From positions 62,001 to 126,000 of the forward strand of contig NZ_JACIDF010000004.1 of NCBI RefSeq assembly GCF_014196195.1: a stretch of DNA of 64,000 nucleotides. The letters run 5' to 3'. Positions within the stretch are counted from its first letter, which is position 1. Each line of letters opens with the position of its first letter. This document shows, piece by piece, positions 42,494-50,964 of this stretch. Made by a program: the position numbers and the translations under genes. The stretch is from Anoxybacteroides rupiense (GTDB lineage: Bacteria > Bacillota > Bacilli > Bacillales > Anoxybacillaceae). Below the pieces are notes generated by a model. That model worked only from the letters and a program-made list of their open reading frames with translations. It had not been told where the DNA came from and searched no databases.

Positions 42494-43315
42494 ATGATAC
42501 AGGAGTTTGCCCAAGAAGCATTGAGAGGAAAGTCAAAAGAGACCATTAAAACGTATTGTCACGCTTTAGAACAGTTTTCAAAGTGGTTAGAAGGTGCCGG
42601 AACAGATTTACAACATTACTCGCGCATGGACGTTCAACAGTACATTGATTTTTTGGCTAGTCGTGGGAAAAGTGCGGCTACGATTAATAAAATTTGGAAT
42701 GCTATAAAAAAATTCAGCATTTGGGCGAACAAAGAACAAACTATTGAAGACATCTCTGTCGTAAAGCCGAGAAACATATTGCATGAGGCTCCGAAGGCTC
42801 TCGAAAGAAATGAGGTTAATCGCCTACTTCGAGAAATTGATCGAACGGGAAACCTTAGAGATATGGCAATTGCACAACTACTCATTAATACTGGTATAAG
42901 ACTCAGCGAATTAGTTGCTTTAGAAAAAACAGATGTTGTCATATCCGAACGCAAAGGAGAAGTAATTATTAGAAAGGGAAAAGGAGCGAAAGAACGGAAG
43001 ATTCCATTAAACTCTGAAACCCGGCGGGCAATTACAAAATACCTAGAACAGCGCACTGATGATAATTCTGCTCTTTTCTTATCAAACAGAAATAAACGAA
43101 TTTCCCCTCGAACGGTTCAGCACATATTCCAAAAATACGGGGTTAATGTTCATGCCCTTCGTCATACTTTTATTACCAGATTGGTAAGAAACGGCGAAGA
43201 TATTAGCATTATTCAAGCCCTTAGCGGCCACTCCTCAGCCGATATGGTGTTGCGTTACTCTGCTCCAACTGATGAGGACAAGATGAAGGCAGTAAGTAAT
43301 CTATGGATAAAATAG
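42494..43315 (+). CDS. XerC/XerD-like tyrosine recombinase
   Basis: 273 aa. N-terminal SAM-like DNA-binding domain (SKETIKTYCHALEQFSKWL, 1-85), catalytic domain from about 100 with the usual residues: Arg in NTGIRLSELVAL, Lys in KGKGAKERKIPL, His-x-x-Arg in NVHALRHTF, His in LSGHSSADM and Tyr in VLRYSAP. It cuts and rejoins DNA at short inverted sites, here probably to resolve multimers of the plasmid form. It is shorter than the integrase at 47403 and lacks the arm-binding domain. GGGAGAGTGG ribosome site. A terminator follows. Confidence 0.92.
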   Translation: MIQEFAQEALRGKSKETIKTYCHALEQFSKWLEGAGTDLQHYSRMDVQQYIDFLASRGKSAATINKIWNAIKKFSIWANKEQTIEDISVVKPRNILHEAPKALERNEVNRLLREIDRTGNLRDMAIAQLLINTGIRLSELVALEKTDVVISERKGEVIIRKGKGAKERKIPLNSETRRAITKYLEQRTDDNSALFLSNRNKRISPRTVQHIFQKYGVNVHALRHTFITRLVRNGEDISIIQALSGHSSADMVLRYSAPTDEDKMKAVSNLWIK

Positions 43316-43320
43316 AAAAT

Positions 43321-43362
43321 CCCCAGTTGATGAAGCCTACGCTTCATTAACTGGGACCATTT
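43321..43362 (+). terminator. Terminator of the XerC-like gene
   Basis: Stem CCCAGTTGATGAAGC / GCTTCATTAACTGGG (one mismatch) and TTTTTTAT. Confidence 0.85.
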
Positions 43363-43400
43363 TTTATATGAAGATAAGCACAATTAAATTCCTTATAATG

Positions 43401-44525
43401 TTACTTTGTCAATTTTTCCAAATATCTTGTTAGCACCCACCCTTTTACTACTTCCCCATCTTCCTTTTGATAAGCAACGAAAGTCCAATTTTTTCTTTTT
43501 TCTATCACCCGTACAACTTGTCCAAAATGTAATGTATCGATCGCCTTTGTATTCTTCTTATTAGTTTGGCGAACAGTTAATTGGCTCGTTGAGACCATAC
43601 GGAATGGCTTTAATTCTTCAAATGTATACTCTTTGTTTTTATACTCCTTACGTACTTGTTTCAAAATAGTGTTTTTATGCTTCATGACTTCTTGGTAAAA
43701 TGCTTTTTGATTTGTTTCAAAGAAAGGTTGTAAATATCCTGAAAGTATATTAGTCAAAATGGGAATAATAATTAATAAAACAAAGGCTTTAATTTTTGGA
43801 GTTTTTCCCAACTTGTCTAAACGTTCAATTATATTATTCAACATTGAAATAATTGTGTTCTGCTTTTCCAAAACCCCTTGACGCTCTAATACTCCTAAAA
43901 CCACTTCTTCAATTTCATCTTTCTTGACAATTTCACCATCCAAAACCCAATTTTCGTTCTCGTCTTGCTCAATAACAGTGAGTTCTGTGTTTCGAAGCAA
44001 TTCCTCAATCTTTGGAAAATTTATTTTTTGCAATTCTTTAAATTGAACCTGCCATTGTTCTAATGCTTTTATCGTCGGTGACAGGTTAATCTTATATGAT
44101 TCTAATGTTTGATTAATTGTCCTTTGGAGTTCTGCAATCGGACTATTTATACTATTGTAAATCTTGGTAAATGACAAACCCAGTTGTCTGGATGCATTCA
44201 AAGCCGCTTGCATAGAGTCAGTTATCCTATACATTTGACTGATCCGATTATTACTTAACGCTTTGGTTAATTCTAATGATGCAGCAATGGAGCGCGCATG
44301 TACTTGTGTTGTCTTCAACTGTGAGCCTATTCTATTAAATGCTCTCGAAAGTTCAGATTGATACATGCTTAAATCAAATTTCTTTCTTAAATTTAAATCT
44401 AAGTTGTTTATCCTCATTACTTTCGATTGATATCCAAATATCTTTTCTAATTGTGACATCCTCTCTGATTCCCTTGTAAGAATTTTAGTAATCGCTCTAT
44501 CCATTCCTGCCTGCATCTGCCTCAT
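43401..44525 (-). CDS. Coiled-coil membrane protein with C-terminal SH3 domain
   Basis: 374 aa. Residues 1-190 are helical and Gln/Leu-rich, likely coiled coils. One membrane helix is at about 246-264 (AFVLLIIIPILTNILSGYL). Residues 310-370 form a bacterial SH3 domain (LHFGQVVRVIEKRKNWTFVA, GWVLTRYLEKL). Topology suggests the SH3 lies on the side opposite the coils. Such architecture occurs in mobile-element genes of unknown role, possibly phage defence. Faces the XerC-like gene; intact. Confidence 0.65.
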   Translation of the reverse strand: MRQMQAGMDRAITKILTRESERMSQLEKIFGYQSKVMRINNLDLNLRKKFDLSMYQSELSRAFNRIGSQLKTTQVHARSIAASLELTKALSNNRISQMYRITDSMQAALNASRQLGLSFTKIYNSINSPIAELQRTINQTLESYKINLSPTIKALEQWQVQFKELQKINFPKIEELLRNTELTVIEQDENENWVLDGEIVKKDEIEEVVLGVLERQGVLEKQNTIISMLNNIIERLDKLGKTPKIKAFVLLIIIPILTNILSGYLQPFFETNQKAFYQEVMKHKNTILKQVRKEYKNKEYTFEELKPFRMVSTSQLTVRQTNKKNTKAIDTLHFGQVVRVIEKRKNWTFVAYQKEDGEVVKGWVLTRYLEKLTK

Positions 44526-44551
44526 CTACCCTTCATAACCATTTATACAAA

Positions 44552-44579
44552 AACAGATGCCCCTATAAGAGACATCTGT
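44552..44579 (-). terminator. Terminator after the HsdR remnant
   Basis: Stem AACAGATG / CATCTGTT with T-run on the minus strand. Confidence 0.75.
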
Positions 44580-44587
44580 TCTAGTTG

Positions 44588-44808
44588 TTACGCATTCACT
44601 GACCAGTCTTTATATTGCTGTTCGGCTTGTTCCATGAGTTTGTTTGTTAAGAATTGTAATTGCTGCGCCGTAATTTTCTCTTTCATGAGTACTTGCTTGA
44701 CGGCTAATTTCACTTTAGCGTAGACATCTCGACGGTGAGGACTCGTCCAGTCTACGGCTAATTGTTTCTTTAATGCTTTGACAACCTTATGGATTAAATT
44801 AGAAACCT
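44588..44808 (-). pseudogene. hsdR: HsdR (type I restriction) C-terminal remnant
   Basis: The minus strand reads NLIHKVVKALKKQLAVDWTS, then VYAKVKLAVKQVLMKEKITA and a helical end with stop at 44588. This is the usual C-terminal helical tail of the HsdR motor-nuclease subunit (VVKALKKNL.IDW type). The other about 900 residues, HsdM and HsdS are absent. Its terminator survives. Evidence of a former restriction system. Confidence 0.7.
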
Positions 44809-44973
44809 AAAAATAAAATGGATACATTTCTTTCCAAAACAAGAGTGGCTCTAAGAGATAGACCCTCTTGTTTTTCTTTTAAGTGTTTTAATTTTTTAGC
44901 ATCTAGAACAAAATCAGTCCTCCGTATCACTATTATTTGTGATATGGTTCGCTAAATTTAGTAAGTATAAATA
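44809..44973. other. Gene-free stretch with hairpin
   Basis: Hairpin AACAAGAG / CTCTTGTT at 44839-44874 with T-runs; the rest is AT-rich and empty. Confidence 0.4.
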
Positions 44974-45654
44974 TTATTTTGATAAAAACGGATCATTTTC
45001 AAAATTTCCGGTTACTAAATTGCGTAATTCCATTAAGTTATCGGCAAAAGTAAATTTTTCTTTATTTTTTGATACAGATACCGAGTGTTGTTCAGCGTAA
45101 TACACTGTTTCTAAATAATAACCTCCATTTTTTTCATCTTCTAAAACGAAATCATTTTCCATTAAATAGTTTAAATGTTGACTATTTAACCATAAATAAT
45201 CATGTATTGTAATGTCACTATATTCACTCAAATCCATTTTATAACCTTCTATTTTACCGTAAAAGTAACAATTCCAATCAGTCCACTCCACTGGGTCATA
45301 AAAATATGAATTATATGTTTTTACACCACTTACATAATATAAAATTAGTACTGAATCACTTTTTTTAATTAGATTATTAAAGTCCTCTTTCTTAATATAG
45401 AAACGTACTACCGTTTCTTTATTTGGATTCTCTGACGGAGGTAAGATCACTCTGCTTTTTACTTGAATATAAAAATCTTTTTGAGGCTCTTCTTCCTTAT
45501 ACGTTTGTATCATTTTATTTGTAACGTGAATATCAAAACCAAAATCAATTGGTAATTTGTATGCCTCAAAACCAAGTAAAAAAAACTTACTAATTACTTG
45601 ATATTCAATACCCATCCCCAGATAATACCTATATTTTTCTGTGTTAAACCCCAT
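44974..45654 (-). CDS. PD-(D/E)XK-like nuclease candidate (DUF4365-type)
   Basis: 226 aa. The N-terminal 70 residues fit a nuclease core: GMGIEYQVISKFFLLGFEAY, DFGFDIHVTNK (Asp41) and DFYIQVKSRV (Gln64-x-Lys66). This D..QxK set resembles DUF4365 and related mobile-element nucleases. The remaining 150 residues are unknown, with aromatic-rich strands. Alone in a transcript, next to another nuclease candidate and the integrase. Nuclease activity is an inference by motif. Confidence 0.55.
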   Translation of the reverse strand: MGFNTEKYRYYLGMGIEYQVISKFFLLGFEAYKLPIDFGFDIHVTNKMIQTYKEEEPQKDFYIQVKSRVILPPSENPNKETVVRFYIKKEDFNNLIKKSDSVLILYYVSGVKTYNSYFYDPVEWTDWNCYFYGKIEGYKMDLSEYSDITIHDYLWLNSQHLNYLMENDFVLEDEKNGGYYLETVYYAEQHSVSVSKNKEKFTFADNLMELRNLVTGNFENDPFLSK

Positions 45655-45931
45655 ATAATATCACCTGATTAATATATTTTCGGCATTATTATACTTCATT
45701 CGAAAGCGTAATAATTATATTTTGGTCTAAAATATCTATGTTAAGTACAGATTGATTTTCCGACACATGCAAACCGTTTCGATCATTCTTTCAGTCGACT
45801 CAAACATTTTGATTATGTCGATTTTTCAGTGTGAACTTATATAGATGTCTGCTTTAATTATAAAATATTTGTTTTTGGTAATAAACGGTAATAGAATCAA
45901 TTTTATTGCAGTTGTTTTCTCTTTGAAAAAC
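45655..45931. other. Gene-free stretch
   Basis: AT-rich; no promoter or repeat that I can define. Confidence 0.35.
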
Positions 45932-46909
45932 TTATTCTTCTTCAAAGTTTAAAAGGTATGTGTCATCGATTATATAAGGTAGTGGCTTTTTTATCTCACT
46001 AGCAGATTTACCGTCAGAATATAAATTAACTACAATAATGTAAATTTCTTTGTCCCCTAATTTTACTGATTTTATTGGGCTATCGTCATTTTTTTCGAAA
46101 GATAAATCTCTTTTATCCAGATTATATATTAAAAGATAACCCGTAGGCTTACCGTAATCTATTGCATAACGGTATGCTTGTACCAATCCTTTTCTGATGT
46201 ATGCCTTATCATAACCTTTTTCTAAATTAAATAGTTTCACCTCTAGAACCATTGGATCATTGGTTTCAATTAAACCAACTAAATCAGAACGTCCGCTAGG
46301 TGAATGTGGTGTTGAAAATGGATAATCAATTCCTTGGTTATGCAAATACTCCTGTAAGTCTAAGGTTAAATTTTCTTCACCGCGTTTTGTATCACTTTCA
46401 TAAATAGAGAAAAGTCTATCTTTATGAAACCATTCAGTACGGTGCTTATACCTTAATAATAAGTATAAAATTGTACTACCATCTTCAATTTGTTCACAGA
46501 TATATTCATATAAAGGTTTGAAATATTGTTGTGCAATCACGCGACAACGATCATCAATACTTCTGCTTGGTGTGATATTTAAGAAAAGGGTGTCTAAAAC
46601 ACTTAACTTATTTTCTGAAAAAAGTTTCATTAACGAGTAACATAAAGCAATTTTTTGAATATAGTCGTTCGGATACTCTATAAAGCGTCTATGTCTTCTT
46701 TCGTCACCTTTTAAATAGGATTCAATGTCAAAATTTAGTTTTTCTATCTCATGAATAATGGCACTAAGTAAAGAATTGGATTTTATAAAATCTAGAAAAA
46801 TCTTAATTTCTGAATAGAAATTTTCTTCCCGTGCATATAACACACTATTGGCTCTATTACTCAATTTGAATTTTATATTTTCTAAAACTGGATTCATCTT
46901 ATTTTTCAC
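45932..46909 (-). CDS. PD-(D/E)XK nuclease-fold protein
   Basis: 325 aa. The first 175 residues are helical and unrecognised. The C-terminal half bears GRSDLVGLIETNDPMVLEVKLF, with Asp209, Glu223-x-Lys225, followed by GLVQAYRYAIDYGKPTGYLL (Gln244 in a RecB-type QxxxY helix). This is a good PD-(D/E)XK active site. Lying 27 bases after the 86-aa gene, it forms a two-gene unit beside the integrase, a common place for defence genes. Target unknown; it could cut foreign or damaged DNA. Intact. Confidence 0.65.
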   Translation of the reverse strand: MKNKMNPVLENIKFKLSNRANSVLYAREENFYSEIKIFLDFIKSNSLLSAIIHEIEKLNFDIESYLKGDERRHRRFIEYPNDYIQKIALCYSLMKLFSENKLSVLDTLFLNITPSRSIDDRCRVIAQQYFKPLYEYICEQIEDGSTILYLLLRYKHRTEWFHKDRLFSIYESDTKRGEENLTLDLQEYLHNQGIDYPFSTPHSPSGRSDLVGLIETNDPMVLEVKLFNLEKGYDKAYIRKGLVQAYRYAIDYGKPTGYLLIYNLDKRDLSFEKNDDSPIKSVKLGDKEIYIIVVNLYSDGKSASEIKKPLPYIIDDTYLLNFEEE

Positions 46910-46936
46910 CCCACTGAACTATCCTTTGTGATATTG

Positions 46937-47197
46937 TTACCAGTCATTTTGTCTTATTCTCTTATCCATCAATATTGCAAACAAATAGGACGGAGCCTGC
47001 AAGTGCTGTACAGGTACAGTATTTTCTAATGGTACATATTTCAGCGCTTCTTTAAAGGTGTTTTTTGATATTGAGCGATTAGTTCTGCTCAACTCAATAG
47101 TATTTCCCTTAACTTTGTACGTAAACTCTCCTCCACGGATTTGCTTAAAAACTTGCCCTTCACATCCCTTGATTCGTTCCCATACGGTTTCAATCAT
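46937..47197 (-). CDS. Small protein upstream of the nuclease gene
   Basis: 86 aa. Contains GQVFKQIRGGEFTYKVKGNTIE and PVQHLQAPSYLFAILMDKRI; looks like a small beta-rich DNA-binding or specificity domain, but I do not know the family. First gene of the unit with the PD-(D/E)XK protein; possible specificity or control partner. GGGGGGATAGG lies before its start. Confidence 0.5.
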   Translation of the reverse strand: MIETVWERIKGCEGQVFKQIRGGEFTYKVKGNTIELSRTNRSISKNTFKEALKYVPLENTVPVQHLQAPSYLFAILMDKRIRQNDW

Positions 47198-47402
47198 CCT
47201 ATCCCCCCTACTAACAAAAAGTTTAAAAATATGTTGAGTTCATACTTTAATTATAACCTAATACCCAATTTCAGGAAATTTCAAACAAAAATATGAGCGT
47301 TCCATATACTCTCTGAGAATGCCAATGGTTGATAAAAAGTCCCCTCCATACCTCTACCTTTTTCTGCTAAAATAATTCTATACGCTTTAAGGGGGTTTTG
47401 TT

Positions 47403-48503
47403 ATGCCAGTGTATAAAGATCACTCCATAAAGAAAAGAGAAAGTTGGTATTATGAATTTGTTTATAAGAAAAAAAGATACAAAAAAAGAGGTTTTGCTAG
47501 AAGAACTGATGCAGAAGCAGCGGAGAGACAGAAAAGATACGAATTGCAGCAAGGAATATCCATTCAAGAGTCAAAAATTACTGTAAAAGACTACTTTAAA
47601 GAGTGGTTGAGCAGAAGGCATAATCTTTCTCAAAATACGAAAAAACTTTATAAAACCTTTCTTAACAATCATTTAAATTTTTTTGAAAATGTACAACTAA
47701 ACGATGTTACTCCTTTAATGGTTCAACGATTTATTGATAGCCTTCATCAGAGATATTCCAGCGGTTATGTAAAAAGAATTTACAGCATACTACGGAAAGG
47801 ATTAAATGATGCTGTTAATTTGGAATTGATTCGACGAAATGTCGCCGATCAGATTGAAAAACCGCGTGAACAGAGAGAAAAACCAATTGAGGTATTTACA
47901 GTTGAAGAATTAAAAGAATTTATTAAGATAGCGGAAAAGACAACTCGCTATGCCATTGCCTTTAAAATTCTGGCTCATACCGGAATGCGGCGCGGAGAAT
48001 TACTCGCTTTAACGTGGGACGATATTGATTTTGAAAGAAAAACAATCAGAATAAATAAAACACTTCTTAAACATCAACGAACGATTCAACACTCTACAAA
48101 AACGAAGCAATCTACAAGAGTCATTGCTATTAGCAACTATCTTGTGGAGGAATTGAAAAAACATAAACAAATACAAGAAATTGAAAAAGCAGAGAACGAA
48201 AACTATGAGGACAACAACTTAGTTATTTGCACAGTAAACGGAACAAGTGTGTATGTAGATAACTTAACACGGGCATTCCGAAATACTTATAAAAAGATGA
48301 AATTAGAAAAGGATATTACATTGCACTCATTAAGGCATACACATGCAACTTTGCTGTTACAACAAAATGTTCATATGAAGGTCGTTTCGGAACGGTTAGG
48401 ACATGCGAGTATCAAAATGACAATGGATACTTACTCTCATTTGCTTCCAAGCATACAAGAAACAGCAGCCGAAAAATTCGAGCAATTGTTTGAGGAGGAA
48501 TAA
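47403..48503 (+). CDS. int: Phage/ICE-type tyrosine integrase
   Basis: 366 aa. N-terminal AP2-like arm-binding domain (residues 1-50: SWYYEFVYKKKRYKKRGF), core-binding SAM-like domain (62-155), catalytic domain with Arg in GMRRGELLALTW, Lys in TKTKQSTRVIAI, HSLRHTHATLL, LGHASIKM and Tyr in DTYSHLLP. It directs insertion at the tRNA-Val gene whose 3' end starts 118 bases downstream. GGGGG upstream of the ATG. Intact, so the island might still be excisable. Confidence 0.95.
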   Translation: MPVYKDHSIKKRESWYYEFVYKKKRYKKRGFARRTDAEAAERQKRYELQQGISIQESKITVKDYFKEWLSRRHNLSQNTKKLYKTFLNNHLNFFENVQLNDVTPLMVQRFIDSLHQRYSSGYVKRIYSILRKGLNDAVNLELIRRNVADQIEKPREQREKPIEVFTVEELKEFIKIAEKTTRYAIAFKILAHTGMRRGELLALTWDDIDFERKTIRINKTLLKHQRTIQHSTKTKQSTRVIAISNYLVEELKKHKQIQEIEKAENENYEDNNLVICTVNGTSVYVDNLTRAFRNTYKKMKLEKDITLHSLRHTHATLLLQQNVHMKVVSERLGHASIKMTMDTYSHLLPSIQETAAEKFEQLFEEE

Positions 48504-48531
48504 AGTTTTAAATCAATCACTCCAAAAATCA

Positions 48532-48554
48532 CACCAAGTCACCAAAAACACCAA
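48532..48554. repeat. Arm-type integrase repeats CACCAA
   Basis: Three CACCAA copies at 48532, 48540 and 48549, between the integrase stop and the tRNA gene, at the place where arm sites are expected. Confidence 0.5.
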
Positions 48555-48580
48555 AAATAACGAATGACAACAGAAATAAA

Positions 48581-48613
48581 AAATCCCTTGAAGCCTTGTG
48601 GCTCAAGGGATTT
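48581..48613 (-). terminator. Terminator of the tRNA-Val gene
   Basis: Perfect 11-bp stem AAATCCCTTGA / TCAAGGGATTT; TTTTTTATTT follows on the minus strand. Confidence 0.85.
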
Positions 48614-48620
48614 CGCTCGA

Positions 48621-48693
48621 TGATTCCGACTGGGCTCGAACCAGCGACCTCCACCCTGTCAAGGTAGCGCTCTCCCAGCTGAGCTACGGAATC
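48621..48693 (-). tRNA. tRNA-Val (anticodon GAC)
   Basis: The complement folds as a 73-nt tRNA: GATTCCG acceptor paired with CGGAATC, TAGCTCAGCTGGGAGAGC D-arm, anticodon loop TTGACAG (anticodon GAC), GGTTCGAGCCC T-arm. CCA is not encoded. Probable att site for the integrase next to it. Confidence 0.95.
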
Positions 48694-48729
48694 GTATGTT
48701 GTTGCAGTGCTCTATCGAACACATATCTT

Positions 48730-48758
48730 ATTATATAAACGCACATGGGGTTTGTCAA
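48730..48758 (-). promoter_or_regulatory. Sigma-A promoter of tRNA-Val
   Basis: On the minus strand TTGACA, 17-base spacer, TATAAT; both boxes perfect. Confidence 0.9.
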
Positions 48759-48911
48759 ATACTTTTTTGAAAAAATGGAGGGACATTTTGGTGGAGTGGT
48801 TGTGTGAGGTTTTTTGACATGCTTTCGCATCAATCCGTGATATCTTCCCATTGCCGTTATTTTGTGGGATGTGTTATGATAGGAAGAAATATTTCGGACG
48901 GAGGGAAGCTT

Positions 48912-49448
48912 ATGAGATACGTCACGTTAACAGACGTGTTTGTCCATCCGGTTGCGCAAAAGTATTTGAAGCGGTCTGGCATCGCTCATGCGATTGCTAC
49001 GGCGTATCATGCGTATCGCCTCGCTATTCAGCATGGCGTCAACGCTGACTTGGCGACGAAGGCCGGGCTGCTGCACGATATGGGCCACTATGAGTGGTAC
49101 TCCAACGGAACATGGGATTACGAACAATATAAACAAAACGATATACATGCGATCAAAGGTGCCGAGCGTGCCCATAAACTGCTCATTCGCTTGGGCGAGC
49201 ATCCGCAAAATGCCAAGGAGATCGCTTTGGCGATTCTGCTGCATACCGATTCTTATCTGCCTGAAGGCGAATTTAAACGCAAACCGCTGCAGACCATTAT
49301 CAAGCTGGCGGATGAGGCGGATGAAGAACCAGGCGGCAAGCACCATTACCGGCAAATCGATGATGCGCTCGCATTGAAGAAAATTAAGCAGCTTGATGAA
49401 CTTGTCAATCGCCAGCTGCAAAAGGAACGTCTTGATGATATCATCTAA
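48912..49448 (+). CDS. HD-domain phosphohydrolase
   Basis: 178 aa from the ATG at 48912, selected because GGAGGGAAGC precedes it. HD motif: H at HAIATAYHAYR, LLHDMGHYEW (His-Asp pair), a later His in LLHTDSYLP and Asp in KLADEADEE. The fold hydrolyses phosphate esters with a metal pair; substrate unknown. First core gene right of the tRNA; single transcript with a strong terminator. Confidence 0.85.
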   Translation: MRYVTLTDVFVHPVAQKYLKRSGIAHAIATAYHAYRLAIQHGVNADLATKAGLLHDMGHYEWYSNGTWDYEQYKQNDIHAIKGAERAHKLLIRLGEHPQNAKEIALAILLHTDSYLPEGEFKRKPLQTIIKLADEADEEPGGKHHYRQIDDALALKKIKQLDELVNRQLQKERLDDII

Positions 49449-49474
49449 TAGGATTTTTTATTCGGAATCTGCCT

Positions 49475-49514
49475 AAACAGCCTTTCCCCGCTCCGGCGCA
49501 AGGAAAGGCTGTTT
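49475..49514 (+). terminator. Terminator of the HD gene
   Basis: Stem AAACAGCCTTTCC / GGAAAGGCTGTTT (13 bp perfect). Confidence 0.85.
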
Positions 49515-49584
49515 GTGTTTGCTGCCCTTTTCAACAAGCCGGCACAGCCATCGAACCGCGAGTGATTTTGTTTTTCACTCGGAT

Positions 49585-50640
49585 TCAGAAAAACAGCTCC
49601 TTTTGAAAAGGCTCCATAAGCAGCGGCCGGTAAAAGCTTCTGTAATCGCTATACTGATGGACGATGTGCTGACGGTTTCGGTTCACTAGCTCCAGCTTTT
49701 GCAAAAGCTCCTCTTCCAATTCTACCGCATCGGTCGATACGACATATCGCTCCAGACCGAGCGAAGCGGCACAATCAAATACTTTAAAGCGATAACCGAG
49801 CAGCACCGGCGGCACGCTGGCAGCCAATGAAAGCAAATTGGCATGCAACTTTAAATTAATCGTGGCCGAAAAACGGGATAAAAGCCGAATCAGCTGTTTT
49901 TCTGAATAGAGCTTTTGATCCCAAACAACGCGGTACGGGCAGCTGATTTTATCATAAAGCCGCTTGCACGCTGCCCGATCATTGTCCCAAACGGCGTAAA
50001 TATAAATATGATATCCTTGCCTCATCAGCTTTTTTGCTACTTTGGCTAAAGCATTTTCCACCATTTCTTCATTTTGGCCGAATAGTCGATTATAAGTGGT
50101 TCCCCAATTAATGCCAATGATTTTTTCGTCGTTTCTTTTTTGGCGAGGGCGTTTCGTTTTCAATAGCAGAGCCGGATCGCTGACGGTATAGATATGGTCA
50201 TGATCGGCAGCTAACGCTTCAAGCAGTTTTTGGCTCAGCGGTCCGCGAATCCCGGCAAAAGCAGCTGCGGCCATCGCATGCTTAAGCATAAATGAATCTT
50301 GCAAAGAAAAATATTTTGTAAGATCGGGCAGCTCGTTGGCGAGCAAAAGATCGACATCTCGCTTGTCAATTCCATCGATTCCGCTTCCCCACACTAACAC
50401 CTTTTTTTCCATCTGCGTCGCTTGTTGTAAAATTTGCATATATTCAGGCTTTATCAGCGATCCCCCGCCCAGCACAACCACATCATAAGGAGCGATCTGT
50501 TCGGCGCACACCAGCGGCAGAGAAAAAGCGATTTTTTCATATTGGCCGTATTTCTTGCTAAAACGCTGAAACAAGCGCCATGACAATTCGTCTCCTAAAT
50601 TTCGAAAGCCTACCCATCCCAAATACAACACCTTCGTCAT
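49585..50640 (-). CDS. Polysaccharide pyruvyl transferase family protein (CsaB-like)
   Basis: 351 aa. N-terminal GWVGFRNLGDELSWRLFQ and VVVLGGGSLIKPEYM fit the PS_pyruv_trans domain; the middle has IRGPLSQKLLEAL, and the C-terminal half INLKLHANLLSLAASVPPVL with the conserved Lys-x-His. CsaB-type enzymes add pyruvyl groups to wall polysaccharide, which anchors SLH-domain proteins. Cytoplasmic. Lone gene; no other wall genes nearby, so the role is assigned by family only. Confidence 0.8.
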   Translation of the reverse strand: MTKVLYLGWVGFRNLGDELSWRLFQRFSKKYGQYEKIAFSLPLVCAEQIAPYDVVVLGGGSLIKPEYMQILQQATQMEKKVLVWGSGIDGIDKRDVDLLLANELPDLTKYFSLQDSFMLKHAMAAAAFAGIRGPLSQKLLEALAADHDHIYTVSDPALLLKTKRPRQKRNDEKIIGINWGTTYNRLFGQNEEMVENALAKVAKKLMRQGYHIYIYAVWDNDRAACKRLYDKISCPYRVVWDQKLYSEKQLIRLLSRFSATINLKLHANLLSLAASVPPVLLGYRFKVFDCAASLGLERYVVSTDAVELEEELLQKLELVNRNRQHIVHQYSDYRSFYRPLLMEPFQKELFF

Positions 50641-50816
50641 AGCAACACTCCTTATAGCGACAGCCTTGACCGATCCGCTTTTCTATTCGTTTCTTTGTAA
50701 ATGTATATTCCAACCAGCTTTATCGACAGTCTCCCTTTTCGTGAAACAACCGCTTTTTTTATCTTCTTTTTGCGGATAATGACATCGATTCATCAGCTAA
50801 GGAGGAAATCATAGGC

Positions 50817-50858
50817 ATGAAGGACAAAAACGGATTTTCTCCATGTATAGCATATTAA
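50817..50858 (+). CDS. 13-aa leader peptide candidate upstream of the LysR gene
   Basis: ATG behind AAGGAGGAAATC, codes for MKDKNGFSPCIAY. Too short for family assignment; the strong ribosome site and its place before a regulator suggest a leader. Confidence 0.35.
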   Translation: MKDKNGFSPCIAY

Positions 50859-50870
50859 GGAGGATTTCTA

Positions 50871-50903
50871 GTGGTGAACCTTCCAGGGGAAGTGAGCGGA
50901 TGA
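50871..50903 (+). CDS. 10-aa leader peptide candidate upstream of the LysR gene
   Basis: GTG-GTG start behind AAGGAGGATTTC, ten codons, ending in ATGA that overlaps a third ORF (50900-51043), which overlaps the LysR start. This looks like a chain of coupled short ORFs. Confidence 0.3.
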   Translation: MVNLPGEVSG

Positions 50904-50964
50904 TAAACAAGCCAAATCATGATAAGATGAAGCATAAAGCGGGATACGGACAGGAGGAACTCAA

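Noticed and set aside
48621-48693. Second tRNA near the island edge
   Set aside because: Only one cloverleaf can be folded here; the remaining sequence does not form arms.
48804-48911. N-terminal extension of the HD protein
   Set aside because: The ATG at 48912 has the ribosome site; the extension has none.
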